NCBI RefSeq assembly: GCF_007859275.1
Contig: NZ_VOHC01000024.1
Location: forward strand, 305,821-369,820
Source: Planomicrobium sp. CPCC 101079
Lineage (GTDB): Bacteria; Bacillota; Bacilli; Bacillales_A; Planococcaceae
Reading direction: 5' to 3'
Length of the DNA stretch: 64,000 nucleotides
In this document: positions 1-7,386 of the stretch, one piece after another
Position numbering within the stretch: the first letter of the stretch is position 1
Layout of the letters: each line of letters opens with the position of its first letter
Translations under genes and position numbers: made by a program
The notes under the pieces: generated by a model
Told to the model about the DNA's origin: nothing
What the model saw: only the letters and a program-made list of their open reading frames with translations
The model's database searches: none

Positions 1-57
1 CATTGCGATTCCATATATAGTGAGGAAAAAACGGTCAATCTTCGAACGGAATTTCAT
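1..57 (-). CDS. 5' end of a truncated gene, possibly a bacterial PH-domain protein
   Basis: The first 19 codons of a minus-strand gene run off the left edge of the window. A good ribosome-binding site (AAGGAGGAA on the minus strand, complement of 67-75) lies about 9 nt before the ATG at 57-55. The visible start MKFRSKIDRFFLTIYGIAM resembles the N-terminus of small membrane-associated bacterial PH-like proteins, which often begin with a basic SKID-type motif followed by a hydrophobic stretch. Only 19 residues are visible, so the family is a guess. It is divergent from the flagellin gene and probably unrelated to it. Confidence 0.45.
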   Translation of the reverse strand, partial: MKFRSKIDRFFLTIYGIAM

Positions 58-168
58 TGGAGTGAGTTCCTCCTTTTCTTTTTAATCCATCAAACGTTAC
101 TGTTCATACGATTTTAGACGGTAAAAAGATTCATTAAAAAAGTTTTTAGAAATTCTTTCAAAAAACGC

Positions 169-195
169 TAAACATTTTCTAAAGCCCTCCGATAT
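169..195 (+). promoter_or_regulatory. SigD promoter of the flagellin gene
   Basis: TAAA at 169-172 and TCCGATAT at 188-195 are separated by 15 nt. This matches the SigD (sigma-28) consensus TAAA-N15-GCCGATAT with one mismatch, as expected for a late, FlgM-controlled flagellar gene. Transcription should begin near 202, giving a leader of about 70 nt. Confidence 0.88.
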
Positions 196-210
196 AAATA
201 CTGTAAGGAA

Positions 211-263
211 GTTCAAACGGATTTGAACCCTGACAAAAAACAAAAAACACATTACACGGAGGT
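211..263 (+). promoter_or_regulatory. Probable CsrA-binding leader of flagellin mRNA
   Basis: A perfect 7-bp stem (GTTCAAA 211-217 with TTTGAAC 222-228) presents CGGA in its loop, the classical CsrA recognition arrangement. A second site, ACACGGAGGT at 254-263, fits the CsrA consensus ACANGGANGU exactly and also contains the Shine-Dalgarno of the flagellin start at 272. In B. subtilis, CsrA bound to two such sites blocks hag translation and FliW relieves it. The same logic is inferred here; csrA and fliW are not in the window. Confidence 0.72.
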
Positions 264-271
264 AATACAGA

Positions 272-2161
272 ATGATTATCAATCACAACATCACAGCTTT
301 AAACACGCACCGCCAAATGGGCTCAGCTCAAAACGCACAAGCAAGCAGCATGGAGAAATTGTCTTCAGGTCTTCGCATCAACAGCGCGAAAGACGATGCA
401 GCAGGTCTTGCAATCTCTGAAAAAATGCGTGGACAAATCCGCGGATTAGAGCAAGCTACGACTAACGCACAAGACGGAATTTCTTTCATTCAAACAGCTG
501 AAGGCGCTTTGAACGAAACTCATGACATTCTTCAACGTATGCGTGAATTGGCTGTACAATCTGCCAACGATACGAATACAGACACAGACCGTGGCGAACT
601 TCAAAAAGAAGTTGACCAATTGGCTGAAGAAATTACACGTATCGCAAACAACACTGAGTTCAACTCTAAATCATTGTTGAATGGTGCTGTAAATGCAAGT
701 GGAGAAAAAGCAGCTACTTTCCATATTGGCGCAAACTCAAACCAAAACCTATCTTTGACTATTAATGCTATGGATGCTAAATCCTTAGGTGTAGCTGGAG
801 ATAAAACAGTATTTAACGGAACAACTGCTGGAAATATTGATACTGCTACTATCGCAGATACAAAAGGTGCTAAAGTTGTAGATGGCGCAGTATTAACATT
901 CACGTATAATGCCGCTGGAACGGTTAATGGTACAGGATCTCAAACAGCGGCAACTGTTGCTGACACGAATGTAACTAACGAAGCAGCAGCTCTAACTGCT
1001 ACAAGAACTGGTGCTATAACAACTGCTGATGCAGGGAACTATAGACTAGAATTTACAAGTCCAACTGCATTTAAACTTCAAAAAGAAACTTCTACTCCTG
1101 GTACATATGCTGATGTAGCTGGACAAACTGGAACTGTTGGTACAGCGTTTACTGGCATTGCAGGTACGAGTGTAAACGTGGCAGCGGCAACAGGTGGCGC
1201 ATATGCATCTGGTGATACTATGAGCTTTACTGTAACTGCTGACACAGCAAATGCTGAAAATGTTACTATCACTAATGCAGGTGGCGATCAGCAAGTAGTT
1301 GCTATTACTGATGAAACTGCTTCTTCATTAACTGTGACAGCTGGAGATTTTGCAGGCGTTAGCATTAAATTAGATGCTGGTCAAACTCTTGCTGATTTAA
1401 CTGCTGGTGATACAGTAACAGTAGGATCATCGACAACAGCATCAGCAGCAGCTACTTTTACAAGTGGCGCTAAATCTGCAGATGCTGTAGCGGCAAAAGG
1501 TATCGATATTTCTTCACAAACAGCAGCTAATACTGCAATTACATCAATTAACGATGCAATTGAAAATGTTTCTGGAGAACGTTCTAAATTAGGTGCAGTT
1601 CAAAATCGTTTAGAGCACACTATCAATAACTTAGGCACATCTGCTGAAAACCTAACAGCTGCGGAATCACGTATCCGCGACGTTGATTATGCTGAAGCCG
1701 CGTAAGCGAGCTGAGGTACAGTCGTCCTAACTGGTAACGGTTAGAGATTACGATCGGGTGAATTGCTGGAAACCCCTTATAGCTTTTATTGCCACAACGT
1801 AGTTGGAAACGACAAGCGTGACGGTTTGAAAAAATAAAAGATTGGGCAATCAGCAGCCAAGCTCCTGTCTCGAAAGAGTGGAGAAGGTTCAACGACTAGG
1901 ATAGACCATCTAAGGCGCAAGCTATGGTGATGAAATCCGTAGGTGAACCAGTGTCCATCAGCACTGGCAGATCCGAAGTGCCCGGCCCCTACTAAATTTG
2001 AGGGTGAAGATATAGTCTAGTCATTTATGAAAGTAAATGTTCGCACGATGGCGAAAGAAATGATGGAACAAACAAGAAATTCAATTCTTGCACAAGCATC
2101 ACAAGCAATGTTGGCTCAGGCAAATCAGGCGCCTCAGCAAGTTCTTCAATTATTGCGTTAA
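272..2161 (+). CDS. hag: Flagellin, split by a group I intron (272-1687 joined to 2048-2161)
   Basis: Filament subunit exported by the flagellar type III system. Exon 1 (472 codons) encodes the conserved N-terminal D0/D1 helices (start MIINHNITALNTHRQMG), a long Ala/Thr-rich variable centre (about residues 140-430) and most of the C-terminal D1 helix, ending ESRIRDVD. The genomic frame then meets TAA at 1703-1705, but joining 1687 to 2048 gives GAT|ATG GCG AAA, restoring RDVD-MAKEMM and the canonical ending VLQLLR. The spliced protein is 509 aa. An unspliced message would yield a 477-residue protein lacking the last 37 residues needed for assembly. The ATG follows ACGGAGG at a good distance. 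Expression is predicted from a SigD promoter with CsrA-type translational control; a terminator follows at 2173-2204. Confidence in the family is very high; the exact splice sites are inferred from the protein. Confidence 0.95.
1688..2047 (+). ncRNA. Self-splicing group I intron in the flagellin gene
   Basis: A 360-nt ORF-less insertion in the DVD|MAKE codons of flagellin. Core elements are recognisable: P (AATTGCTGG, 1761-1769) and Q (AATCAGCAGCC, 1848-1858) give a six-pair P4; R is GTTCAACGACTAG (1887-1899) and S is AAGATATAGTCT (2007-2018), and GACTA (1894-1898) pairs perfectly with TAGTC (2013-2017) as P7. The R and S sequences match the phage and Bacillus group I consensus almost letter for letter. 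The 5' exon ends in T (1687) and the intron ends in G (2047), as the splicing chemistry requires. P1 was not resolved with confidence. Group I introns in flagellin genes of Bacillus/Geobacillus have been reported to self-splice, so this is a relative, not a new class. Confidence 0.93.
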
Positions 2162-2172
2162 TCTTAAAAACG

Positions 2173-2204
2173 AAGGAGTCCAATTTATTTGGGCTCCTTT
2201 TTTT
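2173..2204 (+). terminator. Rho-independent terminator of flagellin
   Basis: AAGGAGTCC (2173-2181) pairs with GGGCTCCTT across a short loop and is followed by a run of eight or more T, 12 nt after the spliced flagellin stop codon. Confidence 0.88.
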
Positions 2205-2224
2205 ATAACAATGGAGGGTTATCC

Positions 2225-2425
2225 ATGGATATCGCAGCTTTATCAATAGCTTTAAGCCAAGCGAGTGTTCGGCAAGAAGCGAGCGTTTCGATTATGAAAA
2301 AGACGATGGACCAAGCCGAATCGAATGGCGATGGAGTCGTGAAGCTGTTGCACTCGGCAAATGTGAAGGCAATGGAGCAGTCTGTTCAACCTCATATTGG
2401 CGGAACAATCGATTTAAAGATGTAA
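2225..2425 (+). CDS. YjfB-like putative motility protein
   Basis: A 66-residue protein starting at ATG 2225 behind GGAGGG (2213-2218). It resembles the YjfB family (MDIAALSIALSQ at the start, then VRQEASVSIMKKTMDQAE), small soluble helical proteins found near flagellar genes in Bacillales; a precise role is not established. There is no signal peptide or membrane segment. It lies directly after the flagellin terminator, and its own terminator follows at 2433-2464. No SigD promoter was seen in front of it; low read-through from flagellin or a promoter within the flagellin 3' end could drive it. Family assignment is fairly secure, function inferred from context. Confidence 0.78.
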   Translation: MDIAALSIALSQASVRQEASVSIMKKTMDQAESNGDGVVKLLHSANVKAMEQSVQPHIGGTIDLKM

Positions 2426-2432
2426 ATTACAT

Positions 2433-2464
2433 GAGATCATGAAATTTTGTGGTCTCTCTTTTTA
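2433..2464 (+). terminator. Rho-independent terminator after the yjfB-like gene
   Basis: GAGATCA (2433-2439) pairs with TGGTCTC (2450-2456, one G-U pair) and is followed by CTTTTTATTT. Confidence 0.75.
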
Positions 2465-2486
2465 TTTAGAAAGTGAGGGCATAAAT

Positions 2487-2726
2487 ATGAACCAAGAACA
2501 AAAGGAATATAAAGAACTTCTCGAACAGCAACTTCAGAACACAAAAGAACAAATTCAAATTTTAGACGAAATGGATTTTAAATTGCACGAAATGAAGAAA
2601 ATTGCGGAATATGCCGCGGGAGACGGATTAAGTCCAGAAGAACGTTCCAACTCCAATAAGCAGATAGAACAATTGAAAAAGGAAGTCGATTCTTTAGAAA
2701 CTTTACGGTACGCTAATTACCATTAA
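2487..2726 (+). CDS. Small coiled-coil hypothetical protein in the flagellar region
   Basis: A 79-residue, strongly charged protein (MNQEQKEYKELLEQQLQNTK at the start) with heptad-like Leu/Ile spacing over most of its length, so a helical coiled coil. ATG 2487 is chosen over an upstream in-frame ATG because GTGAGGG sits just before it and the terminator stem of the previous gene overlaps the longer start. No family is recognised. Its place between flagellin and the other motility genes suggests a motility link, but nothing in the sequence proves it. Its 3' end is only 17 bp from the 3' end of the convergent endonuclease gene. Confidence 0.65.
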   Translation: MNQEQKEYKELLEQQLQNTKEQIQILDEMDFKLHEMKKIAEYAAGDGLSPEERSNSNKQIEQLKKEVDSLETLRYANYH

Positions 2727-2743
2727 TAGACAGCTACTCGTCT

Positions 2744-3622
2744 TTACAATTTAAAGCAGAGAGCAGTTAATTGGCTTAGATTCAATCCGGTTTGAACTTT
2801 CAATTGGCTTAAAATCTTTTGCGATTCTGCATTTATTTTTATTTGATAAGGTTTAGTGGTTTGTAATGTTTTTTGAAAAGAGATATAGAACTTAGAGAAT
2901 TCAATGGCTTCTTCTGCCAGAGTTACTAATTTTGGTAACTTTTTATATTGCTCATTGATTTCAGGGGTCGGTTTTATAAGTGAAATGTCAGTAGGAAGAT
3001 ATATGGTTGAACGTGTAGCAATTTTTTTCGGTTCACTAGGAACTAATGTTTTTCTTGCCATTGACTTATGGGTATGAGGTTCAATTAGTTTTAGCAAATA
3101 AATGATTTGAAACTGATCGTATAAAAGGAGACGATTTTGAGCGTCTATAGAAAAACGCAAATCGTACTTTCGTTGAAGAAAATCGATAAGAAAATAGTTT
3201 TCTTTCAAAGAAAAACTATCAGTGGAAAATATGATTTTTTTTGGTATGCCGTCTTTCTGCTTGAAATGTCCATCATCTTGATACCACCAAGCCAATGACT
3301 TTTCGTTGAAATGCTTCTCGATATACGTTAAAGGCAATTCTTTTTTTGATTGTGGATACCATAGTTCGTAAAGCTGGCAAAGTTCTGAGGATGTCCGTGA
3401 TTGAACCATATAACATTCTGTATATCCGGAAACCATTCGACTATCAAATGTTTTTCTATATTTAGGCGGAGTTAAAGGAAGGAAAGAATTGAGCTGCTCG
3501 AAGCAATGCTCACACCATTCTTTGTCTTTTACCGTATGGCTAAATTGGAATCTCGGTTTTCTGCCTTCTTGTTTCGTCAAACAACCATCTCCCAGTAATT
3601 TTCCGCATATTAAATCATGCAT
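2744..3622 (-). CDS. Free-standing LAGLIDADG homing endonuclease
   Basis: A 292-residue protein with two LAGLIDADG-type motifs: ICGKLLGDGCL near residues 5-15 and SLAWWYQDDGHF near 109-120, each ending in the acidic metal-binding position (GDG and DDG). Spacing and style fit the LAGLIDADG_2 group of intron-associated DNA endonucleases, which cut a long specific site to promote copying of a mobile intron. The start ATG at 3622 follows a very strong AGGAGGAGG; the longer frame adds only eight residues that overlap this site. It lies outside any intron, on the opposite strand, about 0.6 kb downstream of the ORF-less flagellin intron, whose mobility it may serve. Both motifs look intact, so the enzyme may be active. 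Its target site is not known. Confidence 0.85.
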   Translation of the reverse strand: MHDLICGKLLGDGCLTKQEGRKPRFQFSHTVKDKEWCEHCFEQLNSFLPLTPPKYRKTFDSRMVSGYTECYMVQSRTSSELCQLYELWYPQSKKELPLTYIEKHFNEKSLAWWYQDDGHFKQKDGIPKKIIFSTDSFSLKENYFLIDFLQRKYDLRFSIDAQNRLLLYDQFQIIYLLKLIEPHTHKSMARKTLVPSEPKKIATRSTIYLPTDISLIKPTPEINEQYKKLPKLVTLAEEAIEFSKFYISFQKTLQTTKPYQIKINAESQKILSQLKVQTGLNLSQLTALCFKL

Positions 3623-3709
3623 TTGAAAACCTCCTCCTGTTTGCATAGCCGTTATATTTCCATACCCATTTTTTAAACTGCTCTATTCATTTGTGTGCTA
3701 ATGGAATGG

Positions 3710-3789
3710 GATATTGATGGTCGAAGTAATTTCTTCCACTTTTTTATTTTCTCTGCCACAATTATCCTATTCTTTTTTCCATCAATATC
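3710..3789. repeat. 11-bp inverted repeat between endonuclease and muramidase genes
   Basis: GATATTGATGG (3710-3720) and CCATCAATATC (3779-3789) are perfect complements 58 nt apart. The spacer is AT-rich with no gene. It could be a long-range RNA stem in the leader of the next gene, a protein-binding pair, or the border of an insertion; nothing decides between these. Confidence 0.5.
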
Positions 3790-3844
3790 TTGTAGAATAA
3801 AACTAAATTCAGCTATTTATACAAAGGGTGGGGTAAATTTATCA

Positions 3845-4621
3845 ATGACTAGTCCAATTTCTTCTAACTGGTTAAATCAAATGGCGATGGCGTCTATGGC
3901 ACAAGCAATGCCTTCTATAAATCAAATGGGAACTTCGATGAATCAGGTAGGAAGCGGCATGAACGCCAATTCGATGTTCATGATGCTGCTGCAGGCGGCA
4001 ATGCAAGGAGCCCAGACGGCAAACGCCAGTGTTCCTCAAACCCAGCAGCCGATCGTCAACAACCAATTTTTCATTCAAATGCCTAGCACATACAATCCGG
4101 CAATTGCGTCTGATGCTGCACCTGCAGCTGCAGCTGAAACAACAGGGGCAGATGGAAAACCGGTTGATATGAGCACTACTCCAGGCACAACAAATACTGG
4201 CAGTGCCAACGGCCTCGAATTCAAGCCCGCGCAGTTCATGAAGATGGACAGCACGTTGGACGGCAAGCTGAGCGGAACGGCTGTGCATTTTATCAACGCT
4301 GGAAAGAAATACAACATTGATCCGAATCTGTTGACGGCGATTGCCAAGCACGAAACCGGCAACGGAACATCGCGCGCGGTCAATGAGAAAAACAATGTCG
4401 CAGGGATGATGGGCAAGGACGGATTGAGAAGCTACGGTTCTGTTGAAGAAAGCATTTTCGACATGGCCCGCAACTTGCGCCAGAATTATTTGGACCAAGG
4501 AAAAGACACGATTGCTGAAATCGGCGCGAAATACGCTCCAGTCGGCGCAGCGAATGATCCGACCGGACTCAACAACCATTGGACGAACGGCGTTACCCGC
4601 AATTTTAATAACATAGGATAA
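3845..4621 (+). CDS. FlgJ-like flagellum-associated peptidoglycan hydrolase
   Basis: A 258-residue protein with a Met/Gln/Asn-rich N-terminal half, an Ala/Thr/Pro-rich linker (about 90-130) and a C-terminal glucosaminidase/lysozyme-like domain. The catalytic-region signature is DPNLLTAIAKHETGNGTS, where the Glu in KHETGNG is the likely catalytic acid, followed by NEKNNVAGMMG and SVEESIFDMARNLRQNY. These are typical of peptidoglycan hydrolases that open the wall for the rod, hook or filament; B. subtilis uses CwlQ-like enzymes for this. No classical signal peptide is visible, so export may be through the flagellar apparatus. ATG 3845 is preferred because GGGTGGGG lies in front; the longer upstream frame includes the AT-rich inverted repeat. 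It stands alone between the endonuclease and flaG. Confidence 0.72.
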   Translation: MTSPISSNWLNQMAMASMAQAMPSINQMGTSMNQVGSGMNANSMFMMLLQAAMQGAQTANASVPQTQQPIVNNQFFIQMPSTYNPAIASDAAPAAAAETTGADGKPVDMSTTPGTTNTGSANGLEFKPAQFMKMDSTLDGKLSGTAVHFINAGKKYNIDPNLLTAIAKHETGNGTSRAVNEKNNVAGMMGKDGLRSYGSVEESIFDMARNLRQNYLDQGKDTIAEIGAKYAPVGAANDPTGLNNHWTNGVTRNFNNIG

Positions 4622-4724
4622 TTTAAGGAGTTTATCTTGAAGTCATGTTCTCTGGCGTTCGAGATAGCTCCTTTTTATTCTCCTTGCTTGATTAGATGAA
4701 TAGGAAATGAGTGAAATGAACGGA

Positions 4725-4830
4725 AGGCGGCGACTCCTGCGGGGTCCTGGCAGCTGGCACCGCGACGTCCTATCGCGCCAGCTGCATGACCCACTTCCTG
4801 TGGGCCCGAAAGCGTCCGCCTGGAGCGAAT
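4725..4830. repeat. Palindromic dispersed repeat, copy 1
   Basis: A GC-rich element of about 105 bp. It begins GGCGGCGACTCCTGCGGGG, ends GAAAGCGTCCGCCTGGAGCGA, and has an internal hairpin (GCAGCTGGC with GCCAGCTGC). The outer ends are imperfectly complementary (GGCGG versus CCGCC with matching flanks). A second copy with the same outer arms and a different inner hairpin is at 24172-24272. Such elements are known to be scattered between genes in Bacillales. A read-through ORF over it (starting 4786) is spurious. Confidence 0.8.
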
Positions 4831-4871
4831 GAAACGATATTAACCAAATTTAAATTACATAGGCTGAACCG

Positions 4872-4904
4872 AACCGATTCTTCATTGAATCGGTTTTATT
4901 TTTT
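4872..4904 (+). terminator. Rho-independent terminator before flaG
   Basis: AACCGATTC (4872-4880), a six-base loop, GAATCGGTT (4887-4895), then a T-rich tract. It separates the muramidase transcript from the SigD-driven flaG operon. Confidence 0.85.
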
Positions 4905-4916
4905 GCGAAATGCCGT

Positions 4917-4942
4917 TAAAATTCTGCTGCTTCTGCCGATAA
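4917..4942 (+). promoter_or_regulatory. SigD promoter of the flaG-fliD operon
   Basis: TAAA at 4917-4920 and GCCGATAA at 4935-4942, spacer 14 nt. Seven of eight -10 positions match the SigD consensus. The flaG start lies 90 nt downstream. Confidence 0.85.
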
Positions 4943-5031
4943 CTAAGATAGAGCTAACGGTTGAACTGTCTTCTCGAGTAAACAGTCTCGCCTCAACCGA
5001 TTACGAACAGAAACTTAAGGGAGTGTTACCG

Positions 5032-5373
5032 ATGGAAGTGAGACAAACACCCGTTATTGCTTATCCGCAAAAAGTTGAGGCTGTAAAAGCGATTAAGCCT
5101 TTGCAAGAACTGCCTGACAAACAACCTTTCGAAACTTCAGACCATATTCCAAAAGAACAGCTTGAAGATAAAGTGGAAAGCATGAACCGATTTTTAGAGC
5201 AGTCGACAACCGAACTGAAATACCAGCTTCATGAAAAATTGAACACGTATTATGTTCAGCTGATTGACCCGAACACAGACGAAGTCTTAAAAGAAATCCC
5301 GAACAAGAAATTCCTGGACATGTACGCTTCCATGCTGGAGCTGACAGGACTCGTTATAGACGACAAGATATGA
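5032..5373 (+). CDS. flaG: Flagellar protein FlaG
   Basis: A 113-residue FlaG-family protein; the conserved core is the C-terminal half (LKYQLHEKLNTYYVQLIDP and EVLKEIPNKKFLDMYASM). In other bacteria FlaG influences filament length; the mechanism is unclear. ATG 5032 is chosen because AAGGGAGTG precedes it and homology begins there; the longer frame from 4786 runs through a repeat element, a terminator and the SigD promoter and cannot be coding. It is the first gene of flaG-fliD-fliT-fliS, as in B. subtilis (flaG, formerly yvyC). Confidence 0.92.
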   Translation: MEVRQTPVIAYPQKVEAVKAIKPLQELPDKQPFETSDHIPKEQLEDKVESMNRFLEQSTTELKYQLHEKLNTYYVQLIDPNTDEVLKEIPNKKFLDMYASMLELTGLVIDDKI

Positions 5374-5399
5374 TTTTTAAAAGAATGGAGTGAACCATA

Positions 5400-6980
5400 T
5401 TGCGCATCGGCGGTTTGGCATCAGGGATCGACACAGATTCGTTGATTAAAGAAATAATGACGGCACAAAAAATGCCTCTGGATAAACTGACTCAAGAAAA
5501 AACTTGGACAGAATGGCAGCAAGAATCCTACCGAAAAGCCAATTTATCCTTATCAAGTCTGCGGACAAGTGCCAGCGACATGCGGTTACAAGGAACATTT
5601 AACTCTTATAGCGCTACTTCATCAGACTCAAGCAGCCTTTCAGTCGAGACAACATCTGCTTCCGTTAATGGCACGTATAAAGTTAAAGTGATTAGTGTTG
5701 CGGGTGAAGCGAAAATGCATTCTGCCAACGGTATTACCATTACTAATGCAACAGGAAATCTAGTTCCTGCAAAGTCTACAGATACCATCGGGGTTGCAGG
5801 TAAGATAAAAATAAGTGGGACAACCGACTTAGTTGAGATTAAAGCGGATATGACATTTGCAGATGTAGCTAAAAAACTACAAGATGCGACTGCGGGTAAA
5901 ACACCGGAATTGCGTGCGAGTTTTGATAACACAACTTCTCGGTTCTTCATTTCTACAAAAGCGATGGGAGAAAACCAAAACTTTTCGTTGGAATTCCTAG
6001 ATTCTGCAGGAACAGGCGCTAATACGGCGCTAGCACAAAAAGTAATCAATAACGGCAATGAGACCACTTTTTCAACAAGCACGACTACAGCAAATGAGTT
6101 TATGACAAAAGCTACTAATGGAGCAGTTGAGTTTAATGGCATTGAAGTTAATAATTTGACTTCTAACAAAACGACTATTAATGGGCTGACGTTAAATTTG
6201 GTAAAGGCTGCAACAACTACTGTTCCAGCGGTACCACCAGCAACAGAACCTACAACAGAGCCATCCACCATTACGGTTACTGTTCAGTCGGATTCAACAA
6301 AAACATTTGATACCATTAAAAACTTTGTAACGAAATATAACGAAGCCATTGCGGAAATCGAGAAACAGTTAGTAGAAAAACGTTATCCAGATTTCCAACC
6401 ATTATCGGATGAACAAAAGAAAGACATGTCCGATAACGAAATTGAACTTTGGGAAGAAAAAGCTAAAAGCGGCTTGTTACGAAATGATCCGATTCTAAAA
6501 AGTGCAATTCAAAACTTGCGTAATGCTTTTATGAATCCTGTAGAAGGCATTGATAAAAATAACATTAACGTACTCTCTGAAATTGGCATCAGCACAGGCA
6601 GCTATTCTGAAGGCGGTAAATTGTTCATTGATGAAGATTTGTTAAAAGAAAAGTTGAATAGCAATCCAGATGAAGTGATGAATTTATTTACCAACAAGGT
6701 TGGAGACAGAAGCGTTGGTGTTGGGGCGCGTGTTTACGAAGAATTGAATAATGTCATTAAAAATCTAAGTGAACGTGCGGGCAGCCCGGCAAGCTCTGTC
6801 GACAACAGCACGATCTCCAAAAAGATCAAGCAAATGAACGAGGAAATCACGCGTTGGCAAGACAGGCTTGTGACGATTGAAGACCGCTACTGGCGCCAGT
6901 TCACAGCGATGGAAAAAGCGATGAGCCAGATGAATTCGCAAAGCACGTGGATGCAGCAGAATATGCTGGGTGGCATGTAA
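5400..6980 (+). CDS. fliD: Flagellar filament cap protein FliD
   Basis: A 526-residue hook-associated protein 2. It caps the filament tip and helps flagellin fold on arrival. The N-terminal signature (RIGGLASGIDTDSLIKEIM) and the C-terminal helical region (ISKKIKQMNEEITRWQDRL, then YWRQFTAMEKAMSQMNSQS) are both conserved; the middle is variable and Thr-rich, like the exposed domains of FliD. The start is TTG at 5400, set by GGAGTG at 5387-5392 and by the conserved start of the family. The stop codon overlaps the next ATG (TAATG), so translation with the FliT-like protein is coupled. Confidence 0.97.
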   Translation: MRIGGLASGIDTDSLIKEIMTAQKMPLDKLTQEKTWTEWQQESYRKANLSLSSLRTSASDMRLQGTFNSYSATSSDSSSLSVETTSASVNGTYKVKVISVAGEAKMHSANGITITNATGNLVPAKSTDTIGVAGKIKISGTTDLVEIKADMTFADVAKKLQDATAGKTPELRASFDNTTSRFFISTKAMGENQNFSLEFLDSAGTGANTALAQKVINNGNETTFSTSTTTANEFMTKATNGAVEFNGIEVNNLTSNKTTINGLTLNLVKAATTTVPAVPPATEPTTEPSTITVTVQSDSTKTFDTIKNFVTKYNEAIAEIEKQLVEKRYPDFQPLSDEQKKDMSDNEIELWEEKAKSGLLRNDPILKSAIQNLRNAFMNPVEGIDKNNINVLSEIGISTGSYSEGGKLFIDEDLLKEKLNSNPDEVMNLFTNKVGDRSVGVGARVYEELNNVIKNLSERAGSPASSVDNSTISKKIKQMNEEITRWQDRLVTIEDRYWRQFTAMEKAMSQMNSQSTWMQQNMLGGM

Positions 6981-7369
6981 TGGCCCTTTATCAAAATGAA
7001 TTGGCAAAAGTGCTGCAGCTAACGGAAGATGTCTACAACCAGGCAAAAACGATTCACTCAAATATGAAAGACAACGATGACAGCAAATTGGATGAGCTGC
7101 AGTCGCTTTTCGAAAAACGAGGGCAAGCCATCTTGAGGCTGGATGCTTTTATTCAAAAACAGGGCCATCAATGGACATTAGAAGATAGAGGGATCATCGA
7201 TCAACTAAAAACGCTTGAAGCGAAGCTTCAGCCGCTCATCACCAGGTTGTACGAATCCTTTTCCAACCAGATGAAGCGGATCAATCAGACAAAGCAAGCA
7301 TCGAAAAAGTACATCGGCGCCTATCAAACGGTGTCGACAGATGGGTCATTCATCGATAAACGCAATTAA
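6980..7369 (+). CDS. FliT-like flagellar chaperone
   Basis: A 129-residue, highly charged helical protein whose ATG overlaps the fliD stop (TAATG at 6978-6982). In B. subtilis the fliD operon reads fliD-fliS-fliT; here a helical protein of FliT-like size lies between fliD and fliS, so it is most likely the FliT-type chaperone of FliD with the order swapped. Conserved sequence is weak in this family, so the call rests on position, size and helical content. No membrane segment. The longer frame from 6947 would run inside fliD and is not used. Confidence 0.75.
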   Translation: MALYQNELAKVLQLTEDVYNQAKTIHSNMKDNDDSKLDELQSLFEKRGQAILRLDAFIQKQGHQWTLEDRGIIDQLKTLEAKLQPLITRLYESFSNQMKRINQTKQASKKYIGAYQTVSTDGSFIDKRN

Positions 7370-7386
7370 CTTACAGGAGGATCACA

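Noticed and set aside
1688..1705. Simple nonsense mutation or pseudogene call for flagellin
   Set aside because: The missing C-terminus is intact 360 nt later and the intervening DNA has group I intron core elements.
4748..4780. T-box-like motif (TGGCACCGCGA) in copy 1 of the palindromic repeat
   Set aside because: No specifier stem, no T-box bulge context, no aminoacyl gene downstream; it is the inner hairpin of the repeat.
4786..5031. 82-codon N-terminal extension in frame with flaG
   Set aside because: It crosses a dispersed repeat, a terminator and the SigD promoter; FlaG homology and a ribosome site begin at 5032.
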